Source: JAADDK01 sp964425415 (GTDB taxonomy: Archaea; Thermoplasmatota; Thermoplasmata; Thermoplasmatales; Aciduliprofundaceae). Taken from it: 33,221 bases of DNA. Below are positions 1 through 7,088 of this stretch, piece by piece. The notes beneath the pieces were generated by a model that searched no databases, had not been told where the DNA came from, and saw only the letters and a list, made by a program, of their open reading frames with translations. How positions within the stretch are numbered: the first letter of the stretch is position 1; each line of letters starts with the position of its first letter. The stretch is from positions 1 through 33,221 of the forward strand of contig CAYRMJ010000003.1 in assembly GCA_964425415.1 (NCBI GenBank), given 5' to 3'. The translations under genes and the position numbers were made by a program.

Positions 1-227
1 CCTGCCGCTTTCAGGCACTTAACCGCCTGCTCTCTGGATGAACCGTAACCCCAGTTCTTCCCAGCGATTATCACATCTCCTTTCTTCACGTTCTTCGCAA
101 AATTTGGGTCCAGATCTTCCAGCGCATGCGAAGCCATCTCCTCGTCGCTCATTATCTTGTAAGTGTACTTGCCGGGGAATATCACATCGGTGTTCACATC
201 ATCTCCATATTTCCACACTCTTCCCAT
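1..227 (-). CDS. leuD: 3-isopropylmalate/homoaconitate dehydratase small subunit (LeuD/HacB-like), 3' part cut by window edge
   Basis: This is the swivel-domain subunit that pairs with the upstream large subunit to isomerise a 2- or 3-hydroxy diacid. Only the first 75 residues are in the window; the gene runs off at base 1. Visible family marks are the VNTDVIFPGKY segment and GYGSSREQA, the signature just before the substrate-phosphate/carboxylate loop. The ATG at 227 follows the leuC TGA directly, and GGAGGTG inside the end of leuC is its ribosome binding site. Two oddities: the substrate-selecting loop reads YTYK, not the YLRT or YLVY I know from Methanocaldococcus homoaconitase and isopropylmalate isomerase, and the residue before GSSRE is Tyr where Cys is common. 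The substrate (isopropylmalate, homocitrate/homoaconitate or methylmalate series) therefore cannot be fixed from this fragment. Confidence 0.9.
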   Translation of the reverse strand, partial: MGRVWKYGDDVNTDVIFPGKYTYKIMSDEEMASHALEDLDPNFAKNVKKGDVIIAGKNWGYGSSREQAVKCLKAA

Positions 228-1484
228 TCACAACACCTCCCTTGGGTCTGAGATGCGGCCTTTAAGAGCCGTTGCAGCTGCAGTGGCAGGAGAGCCGAGA
301 TAAATCTCCGCATTCGGATTGCCCATTCTGCCCTTGAAATTCCTGTTGGCTGTGCTGAGGCATTTCTCTCCATCTGCAAGAACGCCAGCATGCGCACCGA
401 GGCACGGACCGCAACCGGGATTCATAACCACAGCGCCTGCATCGGCCAGAGTCCTCAGAATTCCACGCTCATCCGCCTCTTTCCACACCTCCCATGATGC
501 GGGAAATACGAGCATTCTCACATTTGGATTGACCCTCTTTCCCTTGAGAATCTTAGCCGCAATCTCCAAGTCCTCCACACGACCATTTGTGCAGGTGCCC
601 AGAAATACCTGATTTATCTCTATATCCTCCGCCTTATCTATGTCACGAACATTATCCACTGTGTGAGGAAACGCGATTTTTGGAACTAAATCGGAGGCGT
701 CGTACTCGTATCTCCTTTCATATTCCGCATCCTCATCCGGATGCATTATATCGTAATTTCCCCTCGCCCTTCCCTGCAGATATCTCTCAGTTTTTTCATC
801 TGCTTCTATTATTCCGTTCTTTGCACCCATCTCAGCGCTCATGTTTGTGAGAACCATGCGCGATGCAATGCTCATATTCCTTATCGTTTCGCCCTTGAAT
901 TCCACTGCCTTGTAAACTGCTCCGCTTGCAGTTACATCTCCAATTATGTGCAGAGCCAGATCCTTAGCAAACACACCCTTTGGCATATCCCCGTTCACGA
1001 TGATTTCATAAGATTCTGGAACGCGGAGCCATATCTTGCCCGTTGCCCATATTGCAGCGACCTCACTTCTCCCGATGCCTGCGGCGAAGGCGCCGAATGC
1101 TCCCGGCGTGGTGGTGTGTGAATCCGCACCCACAATCACGCTTCCCGGTAAATCGTAGCCCTTCTCTGCCATTACCTGATGACAGATTCCGGTGTTTATA
1201 TCCCAGAAGTTCTCAATGCCCTGCTCCTTAACGAAGTTCCTTATGCTTTTGTGGTTGTTTGCATAATCTGCGGTGGGCGCTGGCACGGTGTGATCTAAAA
1301 TTATCACTATTCTCTTAGGGTTCCATACCCTTTCCACGCCCGTCTTCTTGAATTTGAGCAAAATTGCGGCGGAGTTGTCATGGCTCATGACCCATGTTGG
1401 CTCCACAGTCACAATCTCTCCTGCTCGGACCTCTCTCTTTCCTGCCTTCTTTGCCAGAATCTTTTCGGTGAGAGTCATTCCCAT
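228..1484 (-). CDS. leuC: 3-isopropylmalate/homoaconitate dehydratase large subunit
   Basis: Aconitase-superfamily large subunit of 418 residues, the usual length for archaeal LeuC/HacA. It holds the catalytic [4Fe-4S] cluster. Cluster ligands are visible in FLGTCTNGR and in NPGCGPCLGAHAG; GADSHTTTPGAFGAFAAG is also diagnostic. Likely role: leucine biosynthesis (2-isopropylmalate to 3-isopropylmalate) or a related chain-elongation step; the family does not separate these by sequence alone. I chose the ATG at 1484 over the one at 1514 because AGGTGATAG lies just upstream of it, and the ten extra residues of the longer form are not family-like. A TATA-like element at 1516-1525 fits a short leader. 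The stop abuts the small-subunit start, so the two subunits are translationally coupled. Confidence 0.95.
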   Translation of the reverse strand: MGMTLTEKILAKKAGKREVRAGEIVTVEPTWVMSHDNSAAILLKFKKTGVERVWNPKRIVIILDHTVPAPTADYANNHKSIRNFVKEQGIENFWDINTGICHQVMAEKGYDLPGSVIVGADSHTTTPGAFGAFAAGIGRSEVAAIWATGKIWLRVPESYEIIVNGDMPKGVFAKDLALHIIGDVTASGAVYKAVEFKGETIRNMSIASRMVLTNMSAEMGAKNGIIEADEKTERYLQGRARGNYDIMHPDEDAEYERRYEYDASDLVPKIAFPHTVDNVRDIDKAEDIEINQVFLGTCTNGRVEDLEIAAKILKGKRVNPNVRMLVFPASWEVWKEADERGILRTLADAGAVVMNPGCGPCLGAHAGVLADGEKCLSTANRNFKGRMGNPNAEIYLGSPATAAATALKGRISDPREVL

Positions 1485-1515
1485 TCTATCACCTAAACCT
1501 GCAAATGAAAGCACA

Positions 1516-1525
1516 GTATATTATC
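1516..1525 (-). promoter_or_regulatory. TATA box for leuCD
   Basis: On the minus strand it reads GATAATATAC, about 36 nt before the leuC ATG. This predicts a transcript starting near 1496 with a short leader just long enough for the AGGTGA ribosome binding site. Confidence 0.45.
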
Positions 1526-1582
1526 TTTCTCCCACAAAAATTGATCATGTTCCTTAGAAATTGCACAGTATAGTTGCATAAA

Positions 1583-1592
1583 GTTAATATGG
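1583..1592 (+). promoter_or_regulatory. TATA-like element for moaC operon
   Basis: AGTTAATATG is centred about 26 nt before the ATG at 1613. That is the spacing expected if transcription starts at the start codon (leaderless message). Confidence 0.45.
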
Positions 1593-1612
1593 ATGCTGTA
1601 AAATACCTATTT

Positions 1613-2047
1613 ATGGGTATGGTGGACATAAGCGAAAAAAAAGAGGTGCTGAGGATTGCGAGGGCGAGGGGCACAATCGTGCTAAGAAGCACCACGGTGG
1701 ATGCTATAAAAAGAGGAGAGATAAAAAAAGGGGATGTTTTTGAAACTGCGAAAGTGGCGGGGATGCTGGCGGTGAAGAACACACCGAGCATAATTCCGCA
1801 CTGCCATCCAATCCCCGTTGAGAGCGTGGAGTTCAAATTCAACATGCATGGAAATCGCATTGATGTGGAGTGCGAGGTCAAGGCACATTACAAGACGGGC
1901 GTGGAGATGGAGGCACTAACGGGGGTGAGCATAGCTTTGCTAACGATATGGGACATGGTGAAGTACCTTGAGAAGGATGAAAAGGGACAGTATCCCATGA
2001 CGCAGATTCTCGGGATTGAGGTTGTGGAGAAGAAAAAAGGTGAGTAA
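1613..2047 (+). CDS. moaC: cyclic pyranopterin monophosphate synthase MoaC
   Basis: Makes cyclic pyranopterin monophosphate from the MoaA product in molybdenum/tungsten cofactor synthesis; cytoplasmic. 144 residues. Family motifs are clear: the KKGDVFETAKVAGMLAVKNT block, the IPHCHPIPVESV loop with the conserved His residues, and KTGVEMEALTGVS followed by TIWDMVKYLEK, which hold the catalytic Lys and Asp region. The start is ambiguous: ATGs lie at 1613 and 1619, and upstream in-frame ATGs at 1574 and 1592 would add residues absent from the family. I favour 1613 because a TATA-like element sits 26 nt upstream, implying a leaderless message. It is followed one base later by moaB, so the two cofactor genes form an operon. 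Confidence 0.93.
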   Translation: MGMVDISEKKEVLRIARARGTIVLRSTTVDAIKRGEIKKGDVFETAKVAGMLAVKNTPSIIPHCHPIPVESVEFKFNMHGNRIDVECEVKAHYKTGVEMEALTGVSIALLTIWDMVKYLEKDEKGQYPMTQILGIEVVEKKKGE

Positions 2048-2048
2048 A

Positions 2049-2549
2049 ATGGGGCATGAAGAGCATAAAAAGCACCGCTACTCTTTGAGAATAGGCGTGA
2101 TAACCGTGAGTTCAACGAGGGATGAGAAAAAAGATGTATCTGGAAAGATTCTCAAAGAGGAAATAGAGAAAAATGGCCACAAGCCATGCGGGTACGAGGT
2201 TGTAAAGGACGATAAGATAGAAATACTCCATGCACTCTTCTCAATGCTGAGGGTCTGCGATGCAGTCATCGTGAATGGGGGCACGGGAATAAGCAGGAAG
2301 GATGTCACCTACGACTCCGTGGTTAAGAACTTTGATAAAGAATTGGTAGGATTCGGTGAGATATTCCGAAAGATTAGTTATGATGAAATTGGCACGGCGG
2401 CGATGATGAGCAGGGCCACCGCTGGAATAATTGAGGGACGCGTGGTTTTTCTGACTCCCGGCTCGCCCAATGCAGTGCGCACTGCATCATCGCTGATTTT
2501 CTCGGAGATTGAGCACATATGGTACGAGATGCACAAGGAAAAGATATGA
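2049..2549 (+). CDS. moaB: molybdopterin adenylyltransferase MoaB/MogA family
   Basis: Activates molybdopterin by adenylylation before metal insertion. 166 residues, single MoCF-binding domain. The nucleotide/pterin-binding motif NGGTGISRKDVTYDS is present, as is the late SRATAGIIEG...LTPGSPNAV region. An N-terminal His/Lys-rich stretch (GHEEHKKH) precedes the fold. The start at 2049 is supported by AAAGGTGAG that overlaps the moaC stop; an upstream ATG at 2016 inside moaC has no such site. The last codons overlap the next gene's ATG by ATGA. The moaC-moaB pairing is strong context for cofactor synthesis. No moaA or moeA is in the window. Confidence 0.92.
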   Translation: MGHEEHKKHRYSLRIGVITVSSTRDEKKDVSGKILKEEIEKNGHKPCGYEVVKDDKIEILHALFSMLRVCDAVIVNGGTGISRKDVTYDSVVKNFDKELVGFGEIFRKISYDEIGTAAMMSRATAGIIEGRVVFLTPGSPNAVRTASSLIFSEIEHIWYEMHKEKI

Positions 2550-3178
2550 GGAGAAAGCTCACGCTCATCCTCGCGCTCATTCCCATATTTATGATTCCCA
2601 TCACCGGGCTAACATGGGTTATATTCTCCATCTTCCTATTTCTTATTTTCTTCAAAGATCGCCTTGGCTGGTACGAGCGCATAAAATTCTCTCCACCACT
2701 CAAATTTTTCATATTCTTCATGCTCTTTGGCCTCATCACCGAGATGTTCGCAGTGGTGGACAATCTCCCCAAGCCCCCGAGTGAGAGGATTCTGCTGCAT
2801 CATGATCCATGGATTGATATGTATCTCGCCATCGGTTACTACGCCGGTTTCGCCATCTCATGGACTTTTTTCATCACGAGATTTAACTTCTCATATCCTC
2901 ATGTTTTCCTCATCGGCGGATTTTTCGGTTTGATTTTTGAGCAGACAGGCGGAATACTCTTCTCTCTCAATCTTTTCATATATCTCTATGTGTTTTTGGT
3001 TTACGGTTCATTCCAGGCCAGCGCCGCGGTGCTTGCAGAGAGTGAGCTTCGCAGGATGAAGAGAAAAGAGATAAAAAAATGGACGATGGCTTTGCTCGGA
3101 GCATTGATCGAGATTATCTCGTTCTTTCTGGCATGGTTATTTCTGTTTCTGCTGAAAATTCCAGTTAATTATCAGTAG
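2546..3178 (+). CDS. multi-pass membrane protein, unknown function
   Basis: I do not recognise this 210-residue protein. It has roughly six hydrophobic segments (about residues 4-35, 50-70, 90-112, 118-155 and 180-205) and a basic cytoplasmic-looking stretch before the last one (ELRRMKRKEIKK). A loop near residues 72-88 is acidic and Pro/His-containing. The start at 2546 overlaps the moaB stop by four bases and is preceded by AAGGAAAAG; an earlier in-frame ATG at 2519 lies inside moaB. The coupling suggests co-expression with cofactor genes but proves no functional link. Its last 7 bp overlap the convergent truD gene. Confidence 0.75.
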   Translation: MRRKLTLILALIPIFMIPITGLTWVIFSIFLFLIFFKDRLGWYERIKFSPPLKFFIFFMLFGLITEMFAVVDNLPKPPSERILLHHDPWIDMYLAIGYYAGFAISWTFFITRFNFSYPHVFLIGGFFGLIFEQTGGILFSLNLFIYLYVFLVYGSFQASAAVLAESELRRMKRKEIKKWTMALLGALIEIISFFLAWLFLFLLKIPVNYQ

Positions 3179-4404
3179 AATTCCAGCTCCTCCCTCTTCA
3201 TGAACTCGCGCATTAGCGAGGTTGCATACGTGCCGGGGTGCAGGAAGAATGAGAAGGTGCAATCATCTCGGTGATAATCTCTGTAGATTGCAATCAAATT
3301 TCTTCTGCGCCCTTTGGAGCTCAGCTCCGGAATCTCTCTTATTCTGAAATTCTCTTTTTTTATTCCTTCTCGCCCCAGTATTTTTCTCTCTATCTCCCCT
3401 TGCACCCCGCCGCTCAGCTCAGATTCGTATCCGAAGAGCACAGTGCTTATGTACGCCTTCCCCTCGTATACGAGTTTCTTAATCTTATCGTAGTTGAACG
3501 AGTTCACTTTCACATACTCCTGCACAGGCATTCCATGAGGATCTGCTTTCATCACCACATCTCCAATTTGCAACTCTATTCCGATTTTCAATCTCTCGCT
3601 GAGCATCATGTTGAACAGATAACTCTGGTACGCGTGAACGAACATCATCATAAGCGGCTTTGGAAGTGCCCTTAGTGCACCGCTGTAATCCTCAGGATTG
3701 CTGACTAGGTGATGCAGCATTGCTCGCTCATATTCTGCTCTGGGATTGATCTCCTTCAGCGCGGACTTTGCCTCCAAGCTCTCAAAGAATATCTTTCGGC
3801 CCTCATCGTCCTCAAAATCGCCGGGATAGCCTATGTAATATCGCACCGCATCCTTCAGATTGCCCTGCACGATGTATTTTCCAATTATATGCGTCACGGG
3901 CCTCGTTGCTCCAAACCTCTGAACCCCGAAGAAATTGGGAAAGCGACCATTTAGCTCCTCTTCAATCTTCTCCACCCTTTCATCGCAATTCGCATCTCTT
4001 AGATGTATACGGAACATGTTTCCCATCAAATCTCCCAGTTCAATGCACGAGTTGCTTCTGAAATGCTCCACAATCTCCACATCTCGCATGTTTATATCCG
4101 GCACGGAAGTATGATTCATTATGCAGAAGTACTGCACGCTCACGCTCCTCTTGTCCTTTGTACCGGCGAATCTTATTCTGTTTCTGCTTATTCCCATTCT
4201 TTTGCTGAGAATCTTCACGAATCTGTTCGTCTCCCAGTTTCTGAGCCGAATCTTCAAAAATAGATTTTTTCCATTTTCATCTCTTCTTATGTCTATCGGT
4301 ATTTCTTCCACGTAAAAATCCTCAACATCCTTCTTCAACTTTCCCCCAACACCGGGTGAAAAAGAGAGATAAGAGTATGTGCCAATTTCATGGTAGGTGT
4401 GCAT
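3172..4404 (-). CDS. truD: tRNA pseudouridine(13) synthase TruD
   Basis: Converts U13 of some tRNAs (and in archaea and eukaryotes related sites) to pseudouridine; cytoplasmic, standalone enzyme. 410 residues, typical for the archaeal form. The catalytic Asp is D84 in FAGTKDKRSVSVQ. The FPNFFGVQRFGATRPVTHIIG block is the other TruD hallmark, and the insertion domain lies between roughly residues 160 and 310. The start codon overlaps the ndk stop (TAATG), so it is the last gene of the L7Ae-S28e-L24e-ndk transcript and is probably translated by coupling, as no strong ribosome binding site is seen. In many archaea infB occupies this position instead. The 3' end overlaps the convergent membrane-protein gene by 7 bp. 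Confidence 0.96.
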   Translation of the reverse strand: MHTYHEIGTYSYLSFSPGVGGKLKKDVEDFYVEEIPIDIRRDENGKNLFLKIRLRNWETNRFVKILSKRMGISRNRIRFAGTKDKRSVSVQYFCIMNHTSVPDINMRDVEIVEHFRSNSCIELGDLMGNMFRIHLRDANCDERVEKIEEELNGRFPNFFGVQRFGATRPVTHIIGKYIVQGNLKDAVRYYIGYPGDFEDDEGRKIFFESLEAKSALKEINPRAEYERAMLHHLVSNPEDYSGALRALPKPLMMMFVHAYQSYLFNMMLSERLKIGIELQIGDVVMKADPHGMPVQEYVKVNSFNYDKIKKLVYEGKAYISTVLFGYESELSGGVQGEIERKILGREGIKKENFRIREIPELSSKGRRRNLIAIYRDYHRDDCTFSFFLHPGTYATSLMREFMKREELEFY

Positions 4405-4850
4405 TATATCCAGACTTCGTCCACGAGGCGGTATTCCAGAATCTCAGATTCGCTGAAGAACAGGGCCACTTCCCGCTTTGCAGACTCTTCAGAATCCGAG
4501 CCGTGCACCAGATTGTTCTGCACGCTCATTGAATAATCGCCCCTTATTGTGCCTGGCTCCGCTTCCTGTCCGTTGGTTTTGCCCATCATTTTTCTCACTA
4601 CTGATATCGCATTATCCCCTTCCAGCACCATGGCGAAGATCGGAGCGGAGGTGATGTAATCAATGAGCGACTCGTAGAACGGCTTGCCGCGGTGTACCTC
4701 GTAGTGCTTCTCCGCCATCTCCCGGGACATCCAGAGCATCTTCATTGCCACAATCTTCAGGCCCTTGCGCTCAAATCTGGAGATTATCTCTCCCACAAGG
4801 CGGCGATTAACGGCATCAGGCTTCAGCAGTACCAGCGTTCTCTGCCTCAT
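4404..4850 (-). CDS. ndk: nucleoside diphosphate kinase
   Basis: Transfers the gamma-phosphate between nucleoside tri- and diphosphates through a phosphohistidine. 148 residues, full length. LLKPDAVNRRLVGEII is the N-terminal signature, and the active-site histidine is H116 in NNLVHGSDS. GTIRGDYS and the C-terminal ALFFSESEI are typical. The ATG at 4850 is preceded by GGAGGAAGGAG. The gene overlaps the end of rpl24e by 35 bp. Residence in the ribosomal-protein operon is a conserved archaeal arrangement that ties nucleotide supply to translation. Confidence 0.97.
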   Translation of the reverse strand: MRQRTLVLLKPDAVNRRLVGEIISRFERKGLKIVAMKMLWMSREMAEKHYEVHRGKPFYESLIDYITSAPIFAMVLEGDNAISVVRKMMGKTNGQEAEPGTIRGDYSMSVQNNLVHGSDSEESAKREVALFFSESEILEYRLVDEVWI

Positions 4851-5067
4851 TCTCCTTCCTCCTGAGCATGTGCAGGCGTATCTCCTTCTCCTTTCTGTAT
4901 GCGGCGGTCCATTTCACCTTTCTTGGCACACGTCCCAATTCTATCATGTTCTTGTAGCACTTGTTGCTGCAGAAATGATAAACTCTGCCATCACGAGTAA
5001 CGTACATCTTTCCCGTGCCCGGCTCTATTTCCTTGCCGCAGAATGAGCATATTCTTTTTGTAGCCAT
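4816..5067 (-). CDS. rpl24e: 50S ribosomal protein L24e
   Basis: Zinc-ribbon protein of the archaeal large subunit, 83 residues. The four zinc ligands are seen as CSFC near the N-terminus and CSNKC around residues 34-38, followed by the basic RVPRKVKWT segment. The tail is alanine/glutamate-rich. I place the start at the ATG at 5067, preceded by AGGTGATT; a GTG at 5076 in frame is the longer alternative. Third gene of the L7Ae-S28e-L24e-ndk operon. Confidence 0.97.
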   Translation of the reverse strand: MATKRICSFCGKEIEPGTGKMYVTRDGRVYHFCSNKCYKNMIELGRVPRKVKWTAAYRKEKEIRLHMLRRKENEAENAGTAEA

Positions 5068-5072
5068 GTGAA

Positions 5073-5285
5073 TCACCTTGATTCTAGCTTGCGCGCCTCG
5101 CGTGCGGTTTCTCTAAGCATCAATATATCGCCAACTCTCACGGGACCTTTGACGTTCCTCGTGAGAATTCTTCCCTTATCGCGCCCTTCAAGAACGCGAA
5201 CCTTAACCTGAGTCACCTCTCCGGACATTCCGGTTCTTCCCATTATCTCCAGAACCTCCGCCGGAGTGGCATCATTATCTGCCAT
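5073..5285 (-). CDS. rps28e: 30S ribosomal protein S28e
   Basis: Small-subunit protein with an OB-like barrel, 70 residues, the normal size. Diagnostic stretches are GRTGMSGEVTQVKVRVLEG and RNVKGPVRVGDILMLRET, and the near-invariant ETAREARKL C-terminus. The ATG at 5285 follows GGGTGA with ideal spacing; L7Ae ends 12 bp upstream. Its stop falls just before the rpl24e ATG. Confidence 0.98.
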   Translation of the reverse strand: MADNDATPAEVLEIMGRTGMSGEVTQVKVRVLEGRDKGRILTRNVKGPVRVGDILMLRETAREARKLESR

Positions 5286-5297
5286 TTTCGTTCACCC

Positions 5298-5666
5298 TTA
5301 CTTCTTCACGGCCTTGATGCCGTCCATAATCTCCTTGAACATTTCCTCAGCCTTGCCGAAATCAATTACGCCCACGGAAGCCGCAGATTTGATTCCTATT
5401 CTCTTTCCAAGCTCACTTTTGCTTGGCACGTATCCGTAGAGAATGCCCTTTTCCTCGCATAGCAATGGGATATGTGCCACCACTTCTGGAGGATTCACAT
5501 CCTCCGCAATGACCACAAACTTAGCATCTCCTCGCTCAACAACCTTCGTGACCTCGTTTGTTCCCTTTCTCACTTTCCCAGTTTCCTTTGCAATCTCCAC
5601 TGCACTCAGTATCTTGTCCTGCAACTCTTTGGGTGTTTCAAATCTTACATATATCGGTTTTGCCAT
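5298..5666 (-). CDS. rpl7ae: 50S ribosomal protein L7Ae
   Basis: Kink-turn RNA-binding protein of the large subunit. In archaea it also serves in box C/D and H/ACA guide RNPs and in RNase P. 122 residues. The RNA-contacting RKGTNEVTKVVERG stretch and the IPLLCEEKGILYGYV segment are clear, and the C-terminal ASVGVIDF is typical. The ATG at 5666 is chosen because GGAGGT lies 7 nt upstream; two earlier in-frame ATGs (5684, 5672) are too close to, or overlap, that site. First gene of the operon; the leader is about 33 nt. Confidence 0.98.
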   Translation of the reverse strand: MAKPIYVRFETPKELQDKILSAVEIAKETGKVRKGTNEVTKVVERGDAKFVVIAEDVNPPEVVAHIPLLCEEKGILYGYVPSKSELGKRIGIKSAASVGVIDFGKAEEMFKEIMDGIKAVKK

Positions 5667-5720
5667 TTTCATTACCTCCTTCATTCATTCAATCACAGGT
5701 AAGGAGCGAAATGGATATTT

Positions 5721-5730
5721 GTATAAAAAA
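5721..5730 (-). promoter_or_regulatory. rpl7ae: TATA box of the L7Ae ribosomal operon
   Basis: Minus-strand TTTTTTATAC, predicting transcription from about 5699. Unlike most first genes here, the resulting message would have a leader of about 33 nt with a strong GGAGGT site. Confidence 0.6.
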
Positions 5731-5790
5731 TTTTGCGAGGTTGCTTAGAATATTTCCAAAATACTGAGCAAAACTGTTTTAATGAAAAAG

Positions 5791-5799
5791 TATAAATTA
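5791..5799 (+). promoter_or_regulatory. TATA box of the HTH regulator gene
   Basis: TATAAATTA is centred 26 nt before the ATG at 5821, predicting a leaderless message. It lies back to back with the L7Ae promoter, 60 bp away. Confidence 0.6.
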
Positions 5800-5820
5800 T
5801 AAGTGATTATTAGCCATTTG

Positions 5821-6369
5821 ATGAAGGAAATTGAGATTGTTAGCGATCCTGAGACAATAAAAGTGATAATTGAAGATACACGCTCTAAAATTCTAAAGCT
5901 TCTTAGATTTAGAGATATGACAATCTCTGAACTCTCCTCTATTTTAAATAAAGACATATCTACTATATTTAGGCATGTCAAGAAGCTGGAAAAGGCTGGA
6001 CTGGTTGAAGTAACAGGTGAAAGGAGAGTACACAACGTTCCTGAAAAGGTATATGGTAGAACTGTGAAAACCATTTTCTTGGCACCTGAAGCTTATGAGA
6101 AAAGCGCATTCACAAGACGTTATCAGGAACGCACAGCAGAGCAAATCAGAGAAGCTTTGTTGGATATGGGCTACTTTGTGGAAGATACTGAGTTTTTAAA
6201 AGAATTTATAGTGTACATGGAGGAGATAACTCTTGAAGATATAGACAAGTTGCGTAAGGATATGGACTGGAACCATCTTCGCACTTTAAAAGAGCTGCTT
6301 CTCCTCCTAAAAATACCCCCTGAAAAAATTGAAGAACTCAGAAAAAATATTCATTCACCTAAGACTTGA
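5821..6369 (+). CDS. winged-helix transcriptional regulator (ArsR-like)
   Basis: 182 residues. An N-terminal winged HTH spans about residues 10-80: TRSKILKLLRFRDMTISEL, then the recognition-helix region NKDISTIFRHVKKLEKAGL and a wing (VEVTGERRVHNVPEKVY). The remaining 100 residues are mostly helical and charged, perhaps a dimerisation or sensing domain; I recognise no ligand motif. The DNA target is unknown; it faces the ribosomal operon across a 154-bp divergent region, so autoregulation or crosstalk is possible but only inferred. Start at 5821 rather than the GTG at 5803 because of the TATA box 26 nt upstream. The 3' end overlaps the convergent yjbQ gene by 19 bp. Confidence 0.85.
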   Translation: MKEIEIVSDPETIKVIIEDTRSKILKLLRFRDMTISELSSILNKDISTIFRHVKKLEKAGLVEVTGERRVHNVPEKVYGRTVKTIFLAPEAYEKSAFTRRYQERTAEQIREALLDMGYFVEDTEFLKEFIVYMEEITLEDIDKLRKDMDWNHLRTLKELLLLLKIPPEKIEELRKNIHSPKT

Positions 6370-6770
6370 ACTATGACCCTACGATTTCTGCGTCTTACAT
6401 CCAATTCAACAAACACTATTTGCTGCCATGTACCTAACACAGCCTCTCCATTATGCACCGGAACACATAAATCTGGCTTCATAAAACTTGCTCGCACGTG
6501 GGAGTGGCCGTTTCCATCATGCCATGTCTCCTCATGATGATAATATTTTCCCTTCGGAAACAGTTTTTCAAATGCTTCAGGAATGTCTTGTTTCAAACCG
6601 GGCTCGTATTCCATAGTAGTGATTGCACAGGTGGAGCCTACACAAAACACGAGTGCCATACCGTTAATTATCCCCGATTTCTTAATTTCTTCCTGCACCT
6701 TTGAAGTTATGTCTATTATATCAACCTCACCATCTGTTCTAAGTTCTATTTCTCCATGGTACACAGCCAT
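6351..6770 (-). CDS. YjbQ/UPF0047 family protein
   Basis: 139 residues, the whole family length. The conserved metal-site region appears as NGHSHVRASFMKP, followed by VPVHNGEAVLGTWQQIVFVELD and the basic C-terminal strand. Family members have been described as having weak thiamine-phosphate synthase activity, but the physiological role is unsettled, so I give no gene symbol. The start at 6770 has GGAGGAATG upstream, lying in the last codons of the preceding gene; a longer form from 6794 would overlap that gene. Probably co-transcribed with the 78-residue alpha/beta protein. Confidence 0.9.
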   Translation of the reverse strand: MAVYHGEIELRTDGEVDIIDITSKVQEEIKKSGIINGMALVFCVGSTCAITTMEYEPGLKQDIPEAFEKLFPKGKYYHHEETWHDGNGHSHVRASFMKPDLCVPVHNGEAVLGTWQQIVFVELDVRRRNRRVIVQVLGE

Positions 6771-6774
6771 TTTA

Positions 6775-7011
6775 TCATTCCTCCAGAATTGCAAGATGAG
6801 TTCTCACATCGCTAACTCTTCCAAACTGCTTAACAAACTCCGCAGCACCTTTTTCTGAATCAGATTCAAATATAATCACTACATCGGGCTTTCCAAAGAC
6901 TTTCAGTTTTCTATGAACCTTAACGCCCTTTGGAGTCTTATGGTTTTTTAGGACATGCATCAAGTCACCATACTGCTCAGGGTTCGCCGTGGCAAATAGA
7001 ACAAACCACAT
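6775..7011 (-). CDS. small GYD- or RAM-like alpha/beta domain protein
   Basis: 78 residues, a single ferredoxin-like domain by pattern. The stretch VFGKPDVVIIFESDSEKGA followed by VKQFGRVSDVRTHLAI resembles both GYD-domain proteins and the ligand-binding (RAM) domain of Lrp/AsnC regulators without their HTH. I cannot choose between them by eye. There is no DNA-binding domain. The ATG at 7011 lies 26 nt after a TATA box, so the message is probably leaderless. The stop is 4 bp before the yjbQ start. A stand-alone RAM domain could bind amino acids or partner a separate Lrp protein; this is speculation. Confidence 0.75.
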   Translation of the reverse strand: MWFVLFATANPEQYGDLMHVLKNHKTPKGVKVHRKLKVFGKPDVVIIFESDSEKGAAEFVKQFGRVSDVRTHLAILEE

Positions 7012-7031
7012 AGGGTATAGATATTAAGATA

Positions 7032-7040
7032 GGATATAAG
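7032..7040 (-). promoter_or_regulatory. TATA box for the GYD/RAM-yjbQ pair
   Basis: The minus strand reads CTTATATCC, centred about 26 nt from the ATG at 7011. Confidence 0.5.
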
Positions 7041-7062
7041 ATTTTCCATTATTGACGCAAAG

Positions 7063-7085
7063 TGGAGTAAAATAGAGAAACTCCA
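7063..7085 (-). terminator. possible hairpin after nrdG
   Basis: Perfect 6-bp arms TGGAGT and ACTCCA enclose an 11-nt A/T-rich loop, just after the nrdG stop at 7089. There is no strong T-run after the stem, so its role in termination is uncertain. Confidence 0.3.
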
Positions 7086-7088
7086 TTA

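Noticed and set aside
319..1231. Several plus-strand frames opposite leuC
   Set aside because: Shadow frames of a strong aconitase-family gene, rich in Pro/His/Arg/Ser from antisense codons and without family resemblance.
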